Source: JAGQZY01 sp964588335 (GTDB lineage: Bacteria; Bdellovibrionota; Bdellovibrionia; Bdellovibrionales; JAGQZY01). From it: DNA of 64,000 nucleotides. The stretch lies in assembly GCA_964588335.1 (NCBI GenBank), contig CAZPOV010000003.1, positions 1 through 64,000 of the forward strand, in the 5' to 3' direction. The notes beneath the pieces were generated by a model. The model made no database searches, was not told the DNA's origin, and saw nothing but the letters and a program-made list of their open reading frames with translations. Position 1 is the stretch's first letter. Every line of letters begins with the position of its first letter. A program made the translations under genes and the position numbers. Below are positions 50,623 through 59,170 of the stretch, in pieces.

Positions 50623-52299
50623 TTGTCAATTCAGTGGCTGACCCGCACACTGAATGTTGTGGGGGCGCGTCGTAAATCCGTTATTTCAAAAAGTTGGCTT
50701 CAAGAGCGGCGAGAGATCTTGCACAAAATCAAGGATCAAGTTCGCCTGTATCTTGGTGATGAGGGCGCCGACATTTCCCAATACGCCAATGCTTATAAGC
50801 AAGATCTAGCGCGCACTTGGCAGGCCAGCGATTGGCCGGCCGTGTTTGTGGCTTTGCAACAAGTGCAGGTTGTTTTTGGTGGCGATTTTCACCCGTTTGC
50901 GCAAGCTCAACGCACCCACTTGCGCATTCTGCGCAAGATGGCTCCAGAAAGGCCCATTATCTTGGCCATGGAATGTCTGTTTTACGAAGATCAGATCTTT
51001 GTTGATCAGTTTCAGGAAGGCAAAATCGATGAAGAGACTTTTCTAAAAAAAGTTCAATGGGGGGACCGTTGGGGGTTTCCTTGGGCTCACTACAAACCGT
51101 TATTTGATTTTGCTAAAACAAGAGGCATTTCGTTATTGGCCATCAATCAGCCCGTGGATGAGCGAACCGGAGTCACATTGCAAGCTCGTGACGAATTTGC
51201 GGCAAAAATCATTGCTGATCACGCAAAATATAATCCTGAGACTCTTTATTATGTGATTTACGGAGATCTGCACGTGGCCTCTTCGCATCTGCCTCGTCAT
51301 TTTCGGCGCTTTGTAAAAGGGCGGCCAGCCTCTGAGACAGCGACATTGTATTTAAATTCAGAAAACATTTATTTCCAGTTGGCGGAGAAGAATCAAGAGA
51401 ATCAGGTCGAGGTTGTGCAGTTCAGTGATCGCGAGTTTTGTATTCTCAGTTCGCCTCCCTGGGTGAAGTGGCACAGTTATCTTATGTACTTAGAGGAAAA
51501 CTTTGATGTCGACCTTGAATGGGAAGATGAGGATTATGACTCGTGGGAATTTCAAATCGATCACACTGATCATGTCAGCGATATGGTGAAGATGATCAGT
51601 GCGGCCATTGGTGTGCAGACCGATGCCAACGCTGTAGAGGTTTATTCCTTGCGTGACCCTCAGGCTTTGGTGGTTATTAAAAAAATTCTCCACAACACGG
51701 AGTTCGAACTGGCCCATTCTTTGATTCAAAGTGATCGCAGTTTCTTAATTCCCCAGAGGGGCTTTTTTTATCTCTCCAAGGCCACAGTCAATCATGCTGC
51801 CACGTTGGCGGGGCAGTACATTCACTCTGTCCTGTGTGGGCGAGAAAAGGTCATGTGGAATTTTCCAGAAGACTTTGTGCGTTTTATTTGGATTGAGGCG
51901 ATGGCCTTTATGCTCAGTAAATTTGTCAACCCCAAGAGAAAAGCTCAGTCGATGGCAGACTTAAAGAAGCAACTTGAAGCCTTTCATCAAGAAGATCGAG
52001 GACGGGAGCCTTTGCTTTTAGCCTTGGATCAGAAGATGCTTGAGCTGCTTTCGGTGTATGCTGGGCAACACAAAGATCAGGCTTTTCGGCCTAGCGATAA
52101 GTCCAGTTATGCGCTGGCAGCCAAGTTCATAGGTGAGATTTTGGGAGATCGGTATTTTGTGCTTTATGAGAAGCAAATCCTTGATATAGATAGTATTAGG
52201 GCTCTTCTGCGGGAAGACCTCAAGTCCCCGGACTTCGCAAAATTTTATTACGATCAATTGAAAAAATTGGATCAGCTGGAAATTGAAGGGAGACAATGA
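50623..52299 (+). CDS. ChaN-like haem-binding-type protein with long C-terminal extension
   Basis: The 558-aa product starts at TTG 50623. Residues about 75-270 match the ChaN/EreA-like fold: V-V-F-G-G-D-F-H-P-F-A-Q-A-Q-R-T-H (normally L-G-E-x-H-x-x), L-A-M-E-C-L, and Y-Y-V-I-Y-G-D-L-H-V-A. The family binds haem or acts on small molecules. The region after 290 (about 260 residues) has no recognised domain and no membrane segment. There is no signal peptide, unlike ChaN lipoproteins. It leads an operon with the GYF protein, whose ATG overlaps its stop. Confidence 0.75.
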   Translation: MSIQWLTRTLNVVGARRKSVISKSWLQERREILHKIKDQVRLYLGDEGADISQYANAYKQDLARTWQASDWPAVFVALQQVQVVFGGDFHPFAQAQRTHLRILRKMAPERPIILAMECLFYEDQIFVDQFQEGKIDEETFLKKVQWGDRWGFPWAHYKPLFDFAKTRGISLLAINQPVDERTGVTLQARDEFAAKIIADHAKYNPETLYYVIYGDLHVASSHLPRHFRRFVKGRPASETATLYLNSENIYFQLAEKNQENQVEVVQFSDREFCILSSPPWVKWHSYLMYLEENFDVDLEWEDEDYDSWEFQIDHTDHVSDMVKMISAAIGVQTDANAVEVYSLRDPQALVVIKKILHNTEFELAHSLIQSDRSFLIPQRGFFYLSKATVNHAATLAGQYIHSVLCGREKVMWNFPEDFVRFIWIEAMAFMLSKFVNPKRKAQSMADLKKQLEAFHQEDRGREPLLLALDQKMLELLSVYAGQHKDQAFRPSDKSSYALAAKFIGEILGDRYFVLYEKQILDIDSIRALLREDLKSPDFAKFYYDQLKKLDQLEIEGRQ

Positions 52300-54260
52300 G
52301 TCAGTGGTATCTCAGTAAAAATGGTCAAGCCCTTGGGCCTCTCGAAGAAGACAAGGTGATCGCGCTCATTGAAGAGGGGGACCTTTCTCCTATTGATTTG
52401 GTCTATCAGACCGGGGCCACCGAGTGGGTGCCTATTTCTGAGGTGGAGATTTTTGCTCAACATTTTCAGAAAGCCGAAGACGAGGCCGCGCCCCAAGGAG
52501 ACGGTGAGCGTGAGTGGGTTATTCTGAAAAAAGTGGTTACCGATAAAGGCAAAGAGTACAAACAGCTGGGTCCATTTGCGGTGAGCCAAGTTTTTAAAAT
52601 GATCGACCAAGGAGAAGCTAAGTTCACTGATTTTGCATGGAAGCAAGGCATGGAAACTTGGGTGAAGATTAGCGAAATCCAAGACTTTGCAATGCCACTT
52701 CCGTCGACGCCTCCGGTGGACACTGCGATCTACGAAAAAACCAAAACCAATGTTGCGATTGGTGTTTCACCGGATACAGTGGTGGATAAAGACCAGAAAG
52801 CCTCTCTCACAGAGCTGGTCAATATCGAACACTATCAGCATGAGAAAACTATGGTGCAGCCTTCGGCTCAGCCGCAACAGACAGAATCGGATCGGCAAGA
52901 GGAGAGTATGGACGACGAGCGCACGTCGGATCTTGGCACCGATGAAGACGCGCTCTATGCAGAAATCAGTGAAGTGACCCCGATTCCTATCAATGAAGAG
53001 AGCTTTGTCACTGACAGCGAAATAAGCGCTGAGGGTGATGAGTCCAATGTCAGTCTTTGGTCTTTGCAGCCACCAGGAACCAAGAGCAAAGTTTCAGCCG
53101 AGGCCGCTTCTGAAAAAACTCAGGTTAAGGACGCTCAGGATTTGAGTCCCCAAAAAGGCAAAAAGAAAAAGAAACCAAAGCCGAAGCCCCAGGGGCAAGG
53201 GAAGGCCAAGAAAAAAGGCAAAGCCTCAGCGAGTAAAGAGGACTTTCGATTGCCATTGTCTGATTTAAGCACCGAATCCTGGCAGTGGATCGGAGTTATT
53301 AGTGCTGTCGTTCTGGCGTTCATCTTTTTCTATCAAAGTTTTAAAGTCGACCGGGATCCCATCCAGTATGATGAAACCAGCCAGTATAACGATAACTCGG
53401 GGCTTGAAGAGGCGCCCGTGGGTCAACCGTTTCAGGACAATGAGATTGATGAGAAAATGGCCAATTACCAACAGGCATTGAAAAAAGCCCGCGATGTGGC
53501 GGCTCAGGACAAGCCCCAGTCGGTGAGTGAAGGTGCCAGTCAGCCGCCTTCGACCGCGGTACCGCCGCCTCCGGGGCCGAAAGTGCCGATTGCCGAAAAA
53601 ACTGAACCAAACCCCAAAACCTTGCCCACACCCGAGCCGGAGAAAAATGTCGCCACCGGCAAAAAGCCAGAGCCCCCGAAAGCGCCGGTGAAAGAGCTGC
53701 CGCCGCAATTGAAAGTTCCTGAGCGCAGTGTTGCTGGTAAAAAGAATGTTATAAAAACCCGCGCAAAAATTATGGAAAAAACCAAAAAGAAAGTGGCGGC
53801 GCCAGCGACAAAACCGACTCGCCAAGTCTCCAATCGTAAGGCGCCAGCCGCCGTGAGCGTGGCCACAGGCGGGCAAAAATCACAGTCCTTTTACAAGCAA
53901 AGGGATCGTATGGCTTTGTTTTATTCGTCTTTAAAGGCAGAAACATTGGCGGTTGAGATTGCCAACCAATTTCGCAAGCTGAAAGGCAGCCAATCGGCCT
54001 GGTCTCGTTATTATGGTCAATGGAAGAAAAAGGTGAGAGCGTCGCTAGCAAAAGACATTCGCGAGTTCCCAAAACGTAAAGAAATGTACGCCTACCCGAA
54101 AGTCTTGGCGAAATTCAAAGATGACTACAATTTGTTTTATAAATACGGTGAATCCTTTGATGCTAAGGTAAAAGGTCATCGCTCGCCCTCTGGGGTGCCC
54201 GACAATATGCGAGCGATTTTCACTCGCTACAAAAAACAGGCTAAAAGTTTAGGGCGCTAA
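52296..54260 (+). CDS. Twin GYF_2-domain membrane protein with basic and Pro-rich linkers
   Basis: The 654-aa product opens with two GYF_2 domains (residues 3-56: W-Y-L-S-K-N-G-Q-A-L-G-P-L ... W-V-P-I-S-E; residues 74-131: L-G-P-F-A-V ... W-V-K-I-S-E), modules that bind Pro-rich peptides. An acidic linker, a Lys-rich block (287-310), one membrane helix (331-347) and a Pro-rich region (about 425-500) follow, ending in a basic C-terminal domain (about 530-650) that is probably periplasmic. It is translationally coupled to the ChaN-like gene (ATGA). It may act as a scaffold between cytoplasm and envelope; function unknown. Confidence 0.8.
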   Translation: MSQWYLSKNGQALGPLEEDKVIALIEEGDLSPIDLVYQTGATEWVPISEVEIFAQHFQKAEDEAAPQGDGEREWVILKKVVTDKGKEYKQLGPFAVSQVFKMIDQGEAKFTDFAWKQGMETWVKISEIQDFAMPLPSTPPVDTAIYEKTKTNVAIGVSPDTVVDKDQKASLTELVNIEHYQHEKTMVQPSAQPQQTESDRQEESMDDERTSDLGTDEDALYAEISEVTPIPINEESFVTDSEISAEGDESNVSLWSLQPPGTKSKVSAEAASEKTQVKDAQDLSPQKGKKKKKPKPKPQGQGKAKKKGKASASKEDFRLPLSDLSTESWQWIGVISAVVLAFIFFYQSFKVDRDPIQYDETSQYNDNSGLEEAPVGQPFQDNEIDEKMANYQQALKKARDVAAQDKPQSVSEGASQPPSTAVPPPPGPKVPIAEKTEPNPKTLPTPEPEKNVATGKKPEPPKAPVKELPPQLKVPERSVAGKKNVIKTRAKIMEKTKKKVAAPATKPTRQVSNRKAPAAVSVATGGQKSQSFYKQRDRMALFYSSLKAETLAVEIANQFRKLKGSQSAWSRYYGQWKKKVRASLAKDIREFPKRKEMYAYPKVLAKFKDDYNLFYKYGESFDAKVKGHRSPSGVPDNMRAIFTRYKKQAKSLGR

Positions 54261-54298
54261 AAGCTTAAGTCTGACTTGTTAAGTGCCGATAAAAAGGC

Positions 54299-54988
54299 AT
54301 GAATAAGACGGCTCTCACTTTCACAAGTCTCATAATGACATTCGTAGGATTGTTATTCCTAGCAGAAGTGCGTGGCACTTTGAACGGTGCTAAAGAGTAT
54401 CAAGAACTGGCCAGTTTCTGGAAAAGCAAAGTGGCGCGAGAACAACTGAAAAAGTTGATCGCCATGGGGCGTTTTGCAGACTTCAAGCAAGATGTTGCAC
54501 TGCTGATCCCCGGTGAGCTCGATCGCAACAATAACAAAGACCAAAAACAAGAGCTTCGCAATTTAGCCAGCGTGATTCCTCATGAAAATGCTGAGGCTAT
54601 CAATCTTGGAGAATCGGCAAAAAAATTACTGGAGCGAGGCAAATCCAAGGTTAAGAAAAGAGACTTTAAAGAAGCCGTTCAAATTCTCACCAAACTTGTG
54701 AATAAGTACCCTGATTCTCACCATTTGGTAGAAGCTCATTATCTTTTAATTGAAGCTTTTTCGCAGCAGAATCAGAACGTCAATGTCATCACATGGGTCG
54801 ACAAGATGGTTGAGCTTTATCCTGACAACCGTTTAACCGGTTACGCCATGTTGAAGGTGGGCGGTATTTATGAAATCGACGGGCGTCCCGAAGATGCCAT
54901 TCGTGTCTACAAAACCATTGTCGCTGTTTACGCTGACAAAAACTTAATATCTCAAGCTCAGACCGCCGTAAGAAAGTTGGAGTTATGA
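54299..54988 (+). CDS. Membrane-anchored TPR protein
   Basis: The 229-aa product has an N-terminal hydrophobic segment (T-F-T-S-L-I-M-T-F-V-G-L-L-F-L-A) and two or three TPR-like repeats from about residue 105 (D-F-K-E-A-V-Q-I-L-T-K-L-V-N-K-Y-P, V-E-A-H-Y-L-L-I-E-A, P-E-D-A-I-R-V-Y-K-T-I). It resembles BamD/YbgF-type tetratricopeptide proteins, but lacks a lipobox. It overlaps the following FecR-like gene by 4 nt, so the two are coupled. Confidence 0.8.
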   Translation: MNKTALTFTSLIMTFVGLLFLAEVRGTLNGAKEYQELASFWKSKVAREQLKKLIAMGRFADFKQDVALLIPGELDRNNNKDQKQELRNLASVIPHENAEAINLGESAKKLLERGKSKVKKRDFKEAVQILTKLVNKYPDSHHLVEAHYLLIEAFSQQNQNVNVITWVDKMVELYPDNRLTGYAMLKVGGIYEIDGRPEDAIRVYKTIVAVYADKNLISQAQTAVRKLEL

Positions 54989-55743
54989 TCGATCGCTGTC
55001 TACAGCTTATTGTTTTCATAGTCGCATCAATGATTCAGGTTACGATTGTTGAGGCTGAAGATTATGTGATTCCGGCCGAAGAGCCAAAAAATTGTATAGC
55101 CGACAAAAGCTTTCCGTGTTCGTTAACCACCGGTGATTCGCCCCGAATGTTTCGTCAAGGCAAGAATCTGTGGGAGTTGGATCGAGATATCGTTCTTGAA
55201 ACAAACAGCCTTAATAAGTGGCGGGTGTATAGCGGTTTATTGGTGCTAGAGAGTCATCAGTCGCAAAAACTACACACACCATTTGCCGATATTTTTGTCG
55301 GTCAATCGAAAGTGATGATTCATGTTTTGAAGGATAAGGTTCGGGTTATGGCTCTCAACGGTGAAGGCGTTAAGGTTAAAGCCAAAGGCGACACCGAAGA
55401 GCATTTCTTGGTGCCTGGATTTCAAAACTGGTACGGTGGCGTTGTTAACGGAGTTGCTGAGTCCGGCGTTGTCTCAGTGATTGATTTTGAAGATTACGCT
55501 CAACATCGGGCGGCCTTCTTTATGAATCATCAATTGGGATTTGTTAATGAATTGGCGCAAGTGGCGAAAGCTGTGAAGTGGGCGGCGCAAGAGTCGGCCA
55601 ATATGCATCGCAATTTGGTTGAGAGAAAGATGGCCTCCTTGGAAGAAAAGCATCAAGAGGTTGTCACCAAAAAGCGTCGTAAAATCAATTTTAACAAATA
55701 TCTGCGTCGCCTGTTTTTAAAGAAAATTCGCTACGATTATTAA
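54985..55743 (+). CDS. FecR-like exported protein
   Basis: The 252-aa product starts with a signal peptide (I-V-F-I-V-A-S-M-I-Q-V-T-I-V, cleavage after V-E-A). Residues about 75-160 resemble the FecR beta domain (L-V-L-E-S-H-Q-S-Q-K-L-H-T-P-F-A-D-I-F-V-G and V-R-V-M-A-L-N-G-E-G-V-K-V). The C-terminal 90 residues are helical and very basic (K-K-R-R-K-I-N-F-N-K). It lacks the N-terminal sigma-binding part of true FecR, so signalling through an ECF sigma factor is not implied. It is coupled to the TPR gene. Confidence 0.65.
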   Translation: MIDRCLQLIVFIVASMIQVTIVEAEDYVIPAEEPKNCIADKSFPCSLTTGDSPRMFRQGKNLWELDRDIVLETNSLNKWRVYSGLLVLESHQSQKLHTPFADIFVGQSKVMIHVLKDKVRVMALNGEGVKVKAKGDTEEHFLVPGFQNWYGGVVNGVAESGVVSVIDFEDYAQHRAAFFMNHQLGFVNELAQVAKAVKWAAQESANMHRNLVERKMASLEEKHQEVVTKKRRKINFNKYLRRLFLKKIRYDY

Positions 55744-55874
55744 CACCAGACTTCGGTCGCTGAGTCTTCCTCACTTTTGGTCGAGTCGCCTCGGTCTAAG
55801 GCCCTGTTCCCTTGGCTTTTTCATTCTCCTGCATTCAATGGTGATATAATACTGATAGGAGTTTGGAGGAGTAA

Positions 55875-57539
55875 ATGGCCAGCAGTATCGGAAACGATCC
55901 CAACGATGCCCAGTCAGTGCGAGAGTACTACAAGGAGCGCGAGCAGGCTTTAAAAGAGCAACATCAAAAAGAAATTGCGAAAATCCAAAAAGCTCACCGT
56001 GCCGATGTCAATGAGTTGAATGCCGCCACCGATGAGCGCCTGGATCGAAGCAGCAATGAGCTGCAAGCCACTCTGCAGAGACAAGATCTTCGTCACCAGA
56101 AAGAAATCAACAAAATCCGTCAAGCCAGTGCCGCCCAAAAACGGCAACAGAGTCTTTCTCGCAGTCGTGAGGAAGAGCATCTGCGTGAAACTTATCAAGA
56201 TCAATTGCGCCAGAAAGACAAGGCCCATGAGGCTCAGGTGACCAATTTGCGAGAGAAGTCTCGCCAGACCCTGCAAGGCAATAACGATCGCACCGGTCAC
56301 ACTTTAGCGGAATATCAAAAACGCTTCCAAGAGGAGAATGAAAATTCGCGCAATCGATTGAACCGCCTACACCACGACGAGAAAAGAGAGATGCAGGTTC
56401 GCCATCAAGATGAAATGGATTCCTTGCGTCTTAAAAATCAAGGTTCTGAACTGACGAAAGATCAAGAAATTGCCAGTCTGAAACGCAAGCATGCCTCTGA
56501 AATGGCAGCAATGGAAAGGCGCCATAAAATTACCTTGGAAGACCTGCAAAGACAAAATGCGGAGACTTTAAGAAACGTGCGTGAAGAGCATGAGCACAGC
56601 GTAGAGAAAGTTCAGCAACGCTATAACAAAGCCTTAGCGCGTGAAAAAGAGCAATTGGATCGGACTCGGGAAAATATGATGTCGACGCAGGGGCGAGTGG
56701 CGCAAGAGCGCGACCGACAGAATCAAAAGATCCGCAATCTGCGCGAAGACAATGTCCGTAACTTGGCGCAATCGGAAACCCAGAAAAAGCGGCAACTGGA
56801 CAATTTGAAAGCCGCCGACCACGCCGCTCTTGAAAACCTCCAAGAGACCCATCAGGAACGGCATCAGTTGCAAGAAGAGAACCATGGTCAAGAGCTGCGT
56901 ATGGCCGAAAAAAATGCTGACCAAAGAATCCAGTCCAATCTTGAGTATTTTCAGCAAAAAATGGAAAAAGAAAATATTCGCAATAAAGAGCGTTTAACCA
57001 GTCAACGTCGAGAGTTGATCACGGAAAATAACGACAAGAGAAAAGCCAATGAGATGCATCTTGAACAGATCGAAGACAATTACGTCAACGATCGTGAAAA
57101 ATTAAAGATCTCTCATAATAACGAAAAAGAAAGACTGAAGGATCGTTTTCAGACCAATCTTGGTAAACTTCGGTTTCAAGACGAAACTCAACGTGACAAA
57201 ATGCGTGAGACTTTCAATGCCAAGATTGAAGAGATGGATCTTAAGCACAAACATGAGCTTATGGATCTAAAGCAAGAGCATGATAAAAGAATTATCGAGC
57301 TGCGCGATCAACAGCAGCAAAAAATTGTCGATTTGAAGCGAGAGTCAGAGCGCGTGCAGATGGAGCGGGAGCAGGCCTATAAAGTCCGCGAGATGAACCG
57401 TGATGCCAAATACAAACATCGCATTGCAACCATGCAGAAGCAGCATGCCGAGCAGTTAAAGACTCTCAATCAAAACTACCGCCACAATCTGTCTGAGATG
57501 ATCAACGAGTCTCAGCGCATCGAAAAAAGCAAAAGCTAA
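55875..57539 (+). CDS. Highly charged coiled-coil protein, copy A
   Basis: A 554-aa, almost entirely helical protein without signal peptide or membrane segment. After S-V-R-E-Y-Y-K-E-R-E it consists of short K-H-x-x-E-M/I repeats rich in Glu, Lys, Arg, Gln and His, so it is a long rod rather than a classical leucine coiled coil. AGTTTGGAGGAG lies before the ATG. It is clearly related to the 59171 protein: both have R-E-Y-Y near the N-terminus, a D-L-R/Q-H-Q-K-E/Q-I-N-K-I-R-Q-A motif near residue 75-90 and a similar tail with R-H/R-I-A/L-x-T-M. Function unknown. Confidence 0.85.
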   Translation: MASSIGNDPNDAQSVREYYKEREQALKEQHQKEIAKIQKAHRADVNELNAATDERLDRSSNELQATLQRQDLRHQKEINKIRQASAAQKRQQSLSRSREEEHLRETYQDQLRQKDKAHEAQVTNLREKSRQTLQGNNDRTGHTLAEYQKRFQEENENSRNRLNRLHHDEKREMQVRHQDEMDSLRLKNQGSELTKDQEIASLKRKHASEMAAMERRHKITLEDLQRQNAETLRNVREEHEHSVEKVQQRYNKALAREKEQLDRTRENMMSTQGRVAQERDRQNQKIRNLREDNVRNLAQSETQKKRQLDNLKAADHAALENLQETHQERHQLQEENHGQELRMAEKNADQRIQSNLEYFQQKMEKENIRNKERLTSQRRELITENNDKRKANEMHLEQIEDNYVNDREKLKISHNNEKERLKDRFQTNLGKLRFQDETQRDKMRETFNAKIEEMDLKHKHELMDLKQEHDKRIIELRDQQQQKIVDLKRESERVQMEREQAYKVREMNRDAKYKHRIATMQKQHAEQLKTLNQNYRHNLSEMINESQRIEKSKS

Positions 57540-57595
57540 TTCAGAACCACTTTGAAATCCGTGCCTCCGTCGGCAGCACTTTTGCGGGCCTCGTC

Positions 57596-57727
57596 TCCGC
57601 CCCCTGATCTTGAATCCTCACACTGAGAGGACACGGCTCCTGCCTTGCCTGAATTTCGCCCTGCGGGCGAAAACACTTCCGTTTTCAGGAGTCCTCTCAG
57701 TGTGAGGATTCAAGATCAGGGGGCGGA
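57596..57727. repeat. 132-nt element with 37-bp perfect terminal inverted repeats
   Basis: Arms 57596-57632 and 57691-57727 are perfect reverse complements (37 of 37), separated by 58 nt. The loop contains a nested hairpin TTTCGCCC/GGGCGAAA (57654-57672) and an overlapping alternative GAAAAC/GTTTTC (57669-57686). No protein, target-site duplication or T-tract was identified. It may be a MITE-like or REP-like element, a strong cruciform, or a bidirectional terminator. Confidence 0.95.
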
Positions 57728-57890
57728 TCGGGGACTGGGGTGTTGTTGATTGGCTGGTTTTTGGTGGTTGGAGTTATCTAAGTATTGGGGTTGTTTTGAG
57801 TGGGGATTAGTTTAGTGATATTGGGTGTTTATCGGATTTGATTGGGAGGTTGTCGGAGGTGGGGATTTTTTTGGGGTGTAATTTTTACAG
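57728..57890 (+). other. C-poor, G/T-rich intergenic stretch
   Basis: From 57727 to 57887 the plus strand has only six C in 161 nt and several G4 runs (57730-57733, 57737-57740, 57787-57790, 57861-57864, 57873-57876). No ORF, no hairpin. The bias starts exactly at the end of the inverted-repeat element and fades before the Na/Pi gene leader. Confidence 0.8.
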
Positions 57891-58036
57891 GATCTGTTGT
57901 CTACCCGGATGACAGTCTGGGAAAGCTCTGTCATTTAAAGGCTTTGTTAAAAATCTTAATAGAACCCTGACAAAGTTGGCTCAAATCATACGTTAATATG
58001 AGGCCAAACCCTGTAGACCAAAGGAGTTCCTGAGTC

Positions 58037-59170
58037 GTGGCTGATATGTTCGAGCGCTTATCAAAAAACAAAAACATGGAACTCATTTTTCGGGTCTTAA
58101 CAGCTCTTTTCCTCATGTACATTTTCTTAGTCGGCGTGACCTGTCTTTCGGGTGGCTTAAAGCTCATGGGTGATGACTTTGCTCGATCTCTTTTCAATGT
58201 TACTGTCAATCCCTTTACCGGTTTGATGGTGGGGATGCTGGCGACGGTCCTCTTTCAAAGTTCGTCTGTGACGACTTCGATCATTGTTGGTTTAGTCAGT
58301 GCTGGCACCATCTCAGTCGGCGGGGCCGTGCCCATGATCATGGGAGCCAACCTAGGAACCTCGGTGACCAATTCCATTGTTTCCCTTGGTTACGCTCGCA
58401 ACAAAGATAATTTTAAAAGAGCTTTCGCCGCCGCCACAGTCCATGATTTCTTTAACATACTCACCGTTATGGTTCTATTGCCCATCGAATTGGCCACCGG
58501 TTTTATTGAAAAGGTATCGACCTCGGTGGCGGGTGTGCTTTTTGGATCTTCGGTGGGAGGCGGTTTCTCAAGTCCTATTAAAGCGGCTGTCAAACCGCTG
58601 GTTAATGCTTTTAAGCACTTTGCTATTGAGACTTTTGGTGAAACTTCGGCTGGCTTGACCATGATTGTGATTGCCGCCATTTTAATTGTTGCGGCTTTGT
58701 CCATGATCGTAAAGGTGATGGGGAAAATCGTTGCTGAGCAAGAAGGTCAGATTCTCGATAAAATCTTTGCTAAAAACTCCTACACAGCCATGTTTTTTGG
58801 AGTGTTTGCCACCATTGCGGCGCAAAGCAGTTCGATCACAACGGCCCTGTTAATCCCGCTGGCGGGTAGTGGACTTTTATCGATCAGGTCGGTCTACCCG
58901 GTGACGGTTGGGGCCAATATTGGGACCACGGCCACGGCCTTACTCGCCGCTCTCACTGGCAACGTGGCCGGACTGGCTATTGCGATTGTCCACCTTATGT
59001 TTAATCTTCTCGGAACTCTTCTTTTCTTTGTGGTTCCTTTCACTCGGCAGATTCCTATTGCCTGTGCCGAGGCTTTAGCAGGATCCATTGATCGCACCAA
59101 GATGATTGGCTTTGGCTATGTCGCCATGGTTTTCTTTGTGCTGCCGATTTCAATGATTTACTTGTCTTAA
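58037..59170 (+). CDS. Na/Pi-cotransporter-family protein
   Basis: The 377-aa protein has about eight membrane segments and the duplicated family signature: F-Q-S-S-S-V-T-T-S-I-I-V (about 73-84) and A-Q-S-S-S-I-T-T-A-L-L-I (about 261-272), each followed by a G-A-N-L/I-G-T motif. The QSSS pairs form the transport site for phosphate and Na+. It lacks the C-terminal PhoU-like domain found in many bacterial NptA proteins. GTG 58037 is the start; ATG 58046 is possible. Its stop directly abuts that of the convergent coiled-coil gene. Confidence 0.93.
   Translation: MADMFERLSKNKNMELIFRVLTALFLMYIFLVGVTCLSGGLKLMGDDFARSLFNVTVNPFTGLMVGMLATVLFQSSSVTTSIIVGLVSAGTISVGGAVPMIMGANLGTSVTNSIVSLGYARNKDNFKRAFAAATVHDFFNILTVMVLLPIELATGFIEKVSTSVAGVLFGSSVGGGFSSPIKAAVKPLVNAFKHFAIETFGETSAGLTMIVIAAILIVAALSMIVKVMGKIVAEQEGQILDKIFAKNSYTAMFFGVFATIAAQSSSITTALLIPLAGSGLLSIRSVYPVTVGANIGTTATALLAALTGNVAGLAIAIVHLMFNLLGTLLFFVVPFTRQIPIACAEALAGSIDRTKMIGFGYVAMVFFVLPISMIYLS

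Noticed and set aside
54985..55743. Complete FecR-sigma signalling system
   Set aside because: No ECF sigma factor or TonB receptor gene is nearby and the N-terminal sigma-binding part is missing.
57596..57727. Integron attC site or insertion sequence
   Set aside because: No integrase or transposase, no attC core motifs and no target-site duplication seen.
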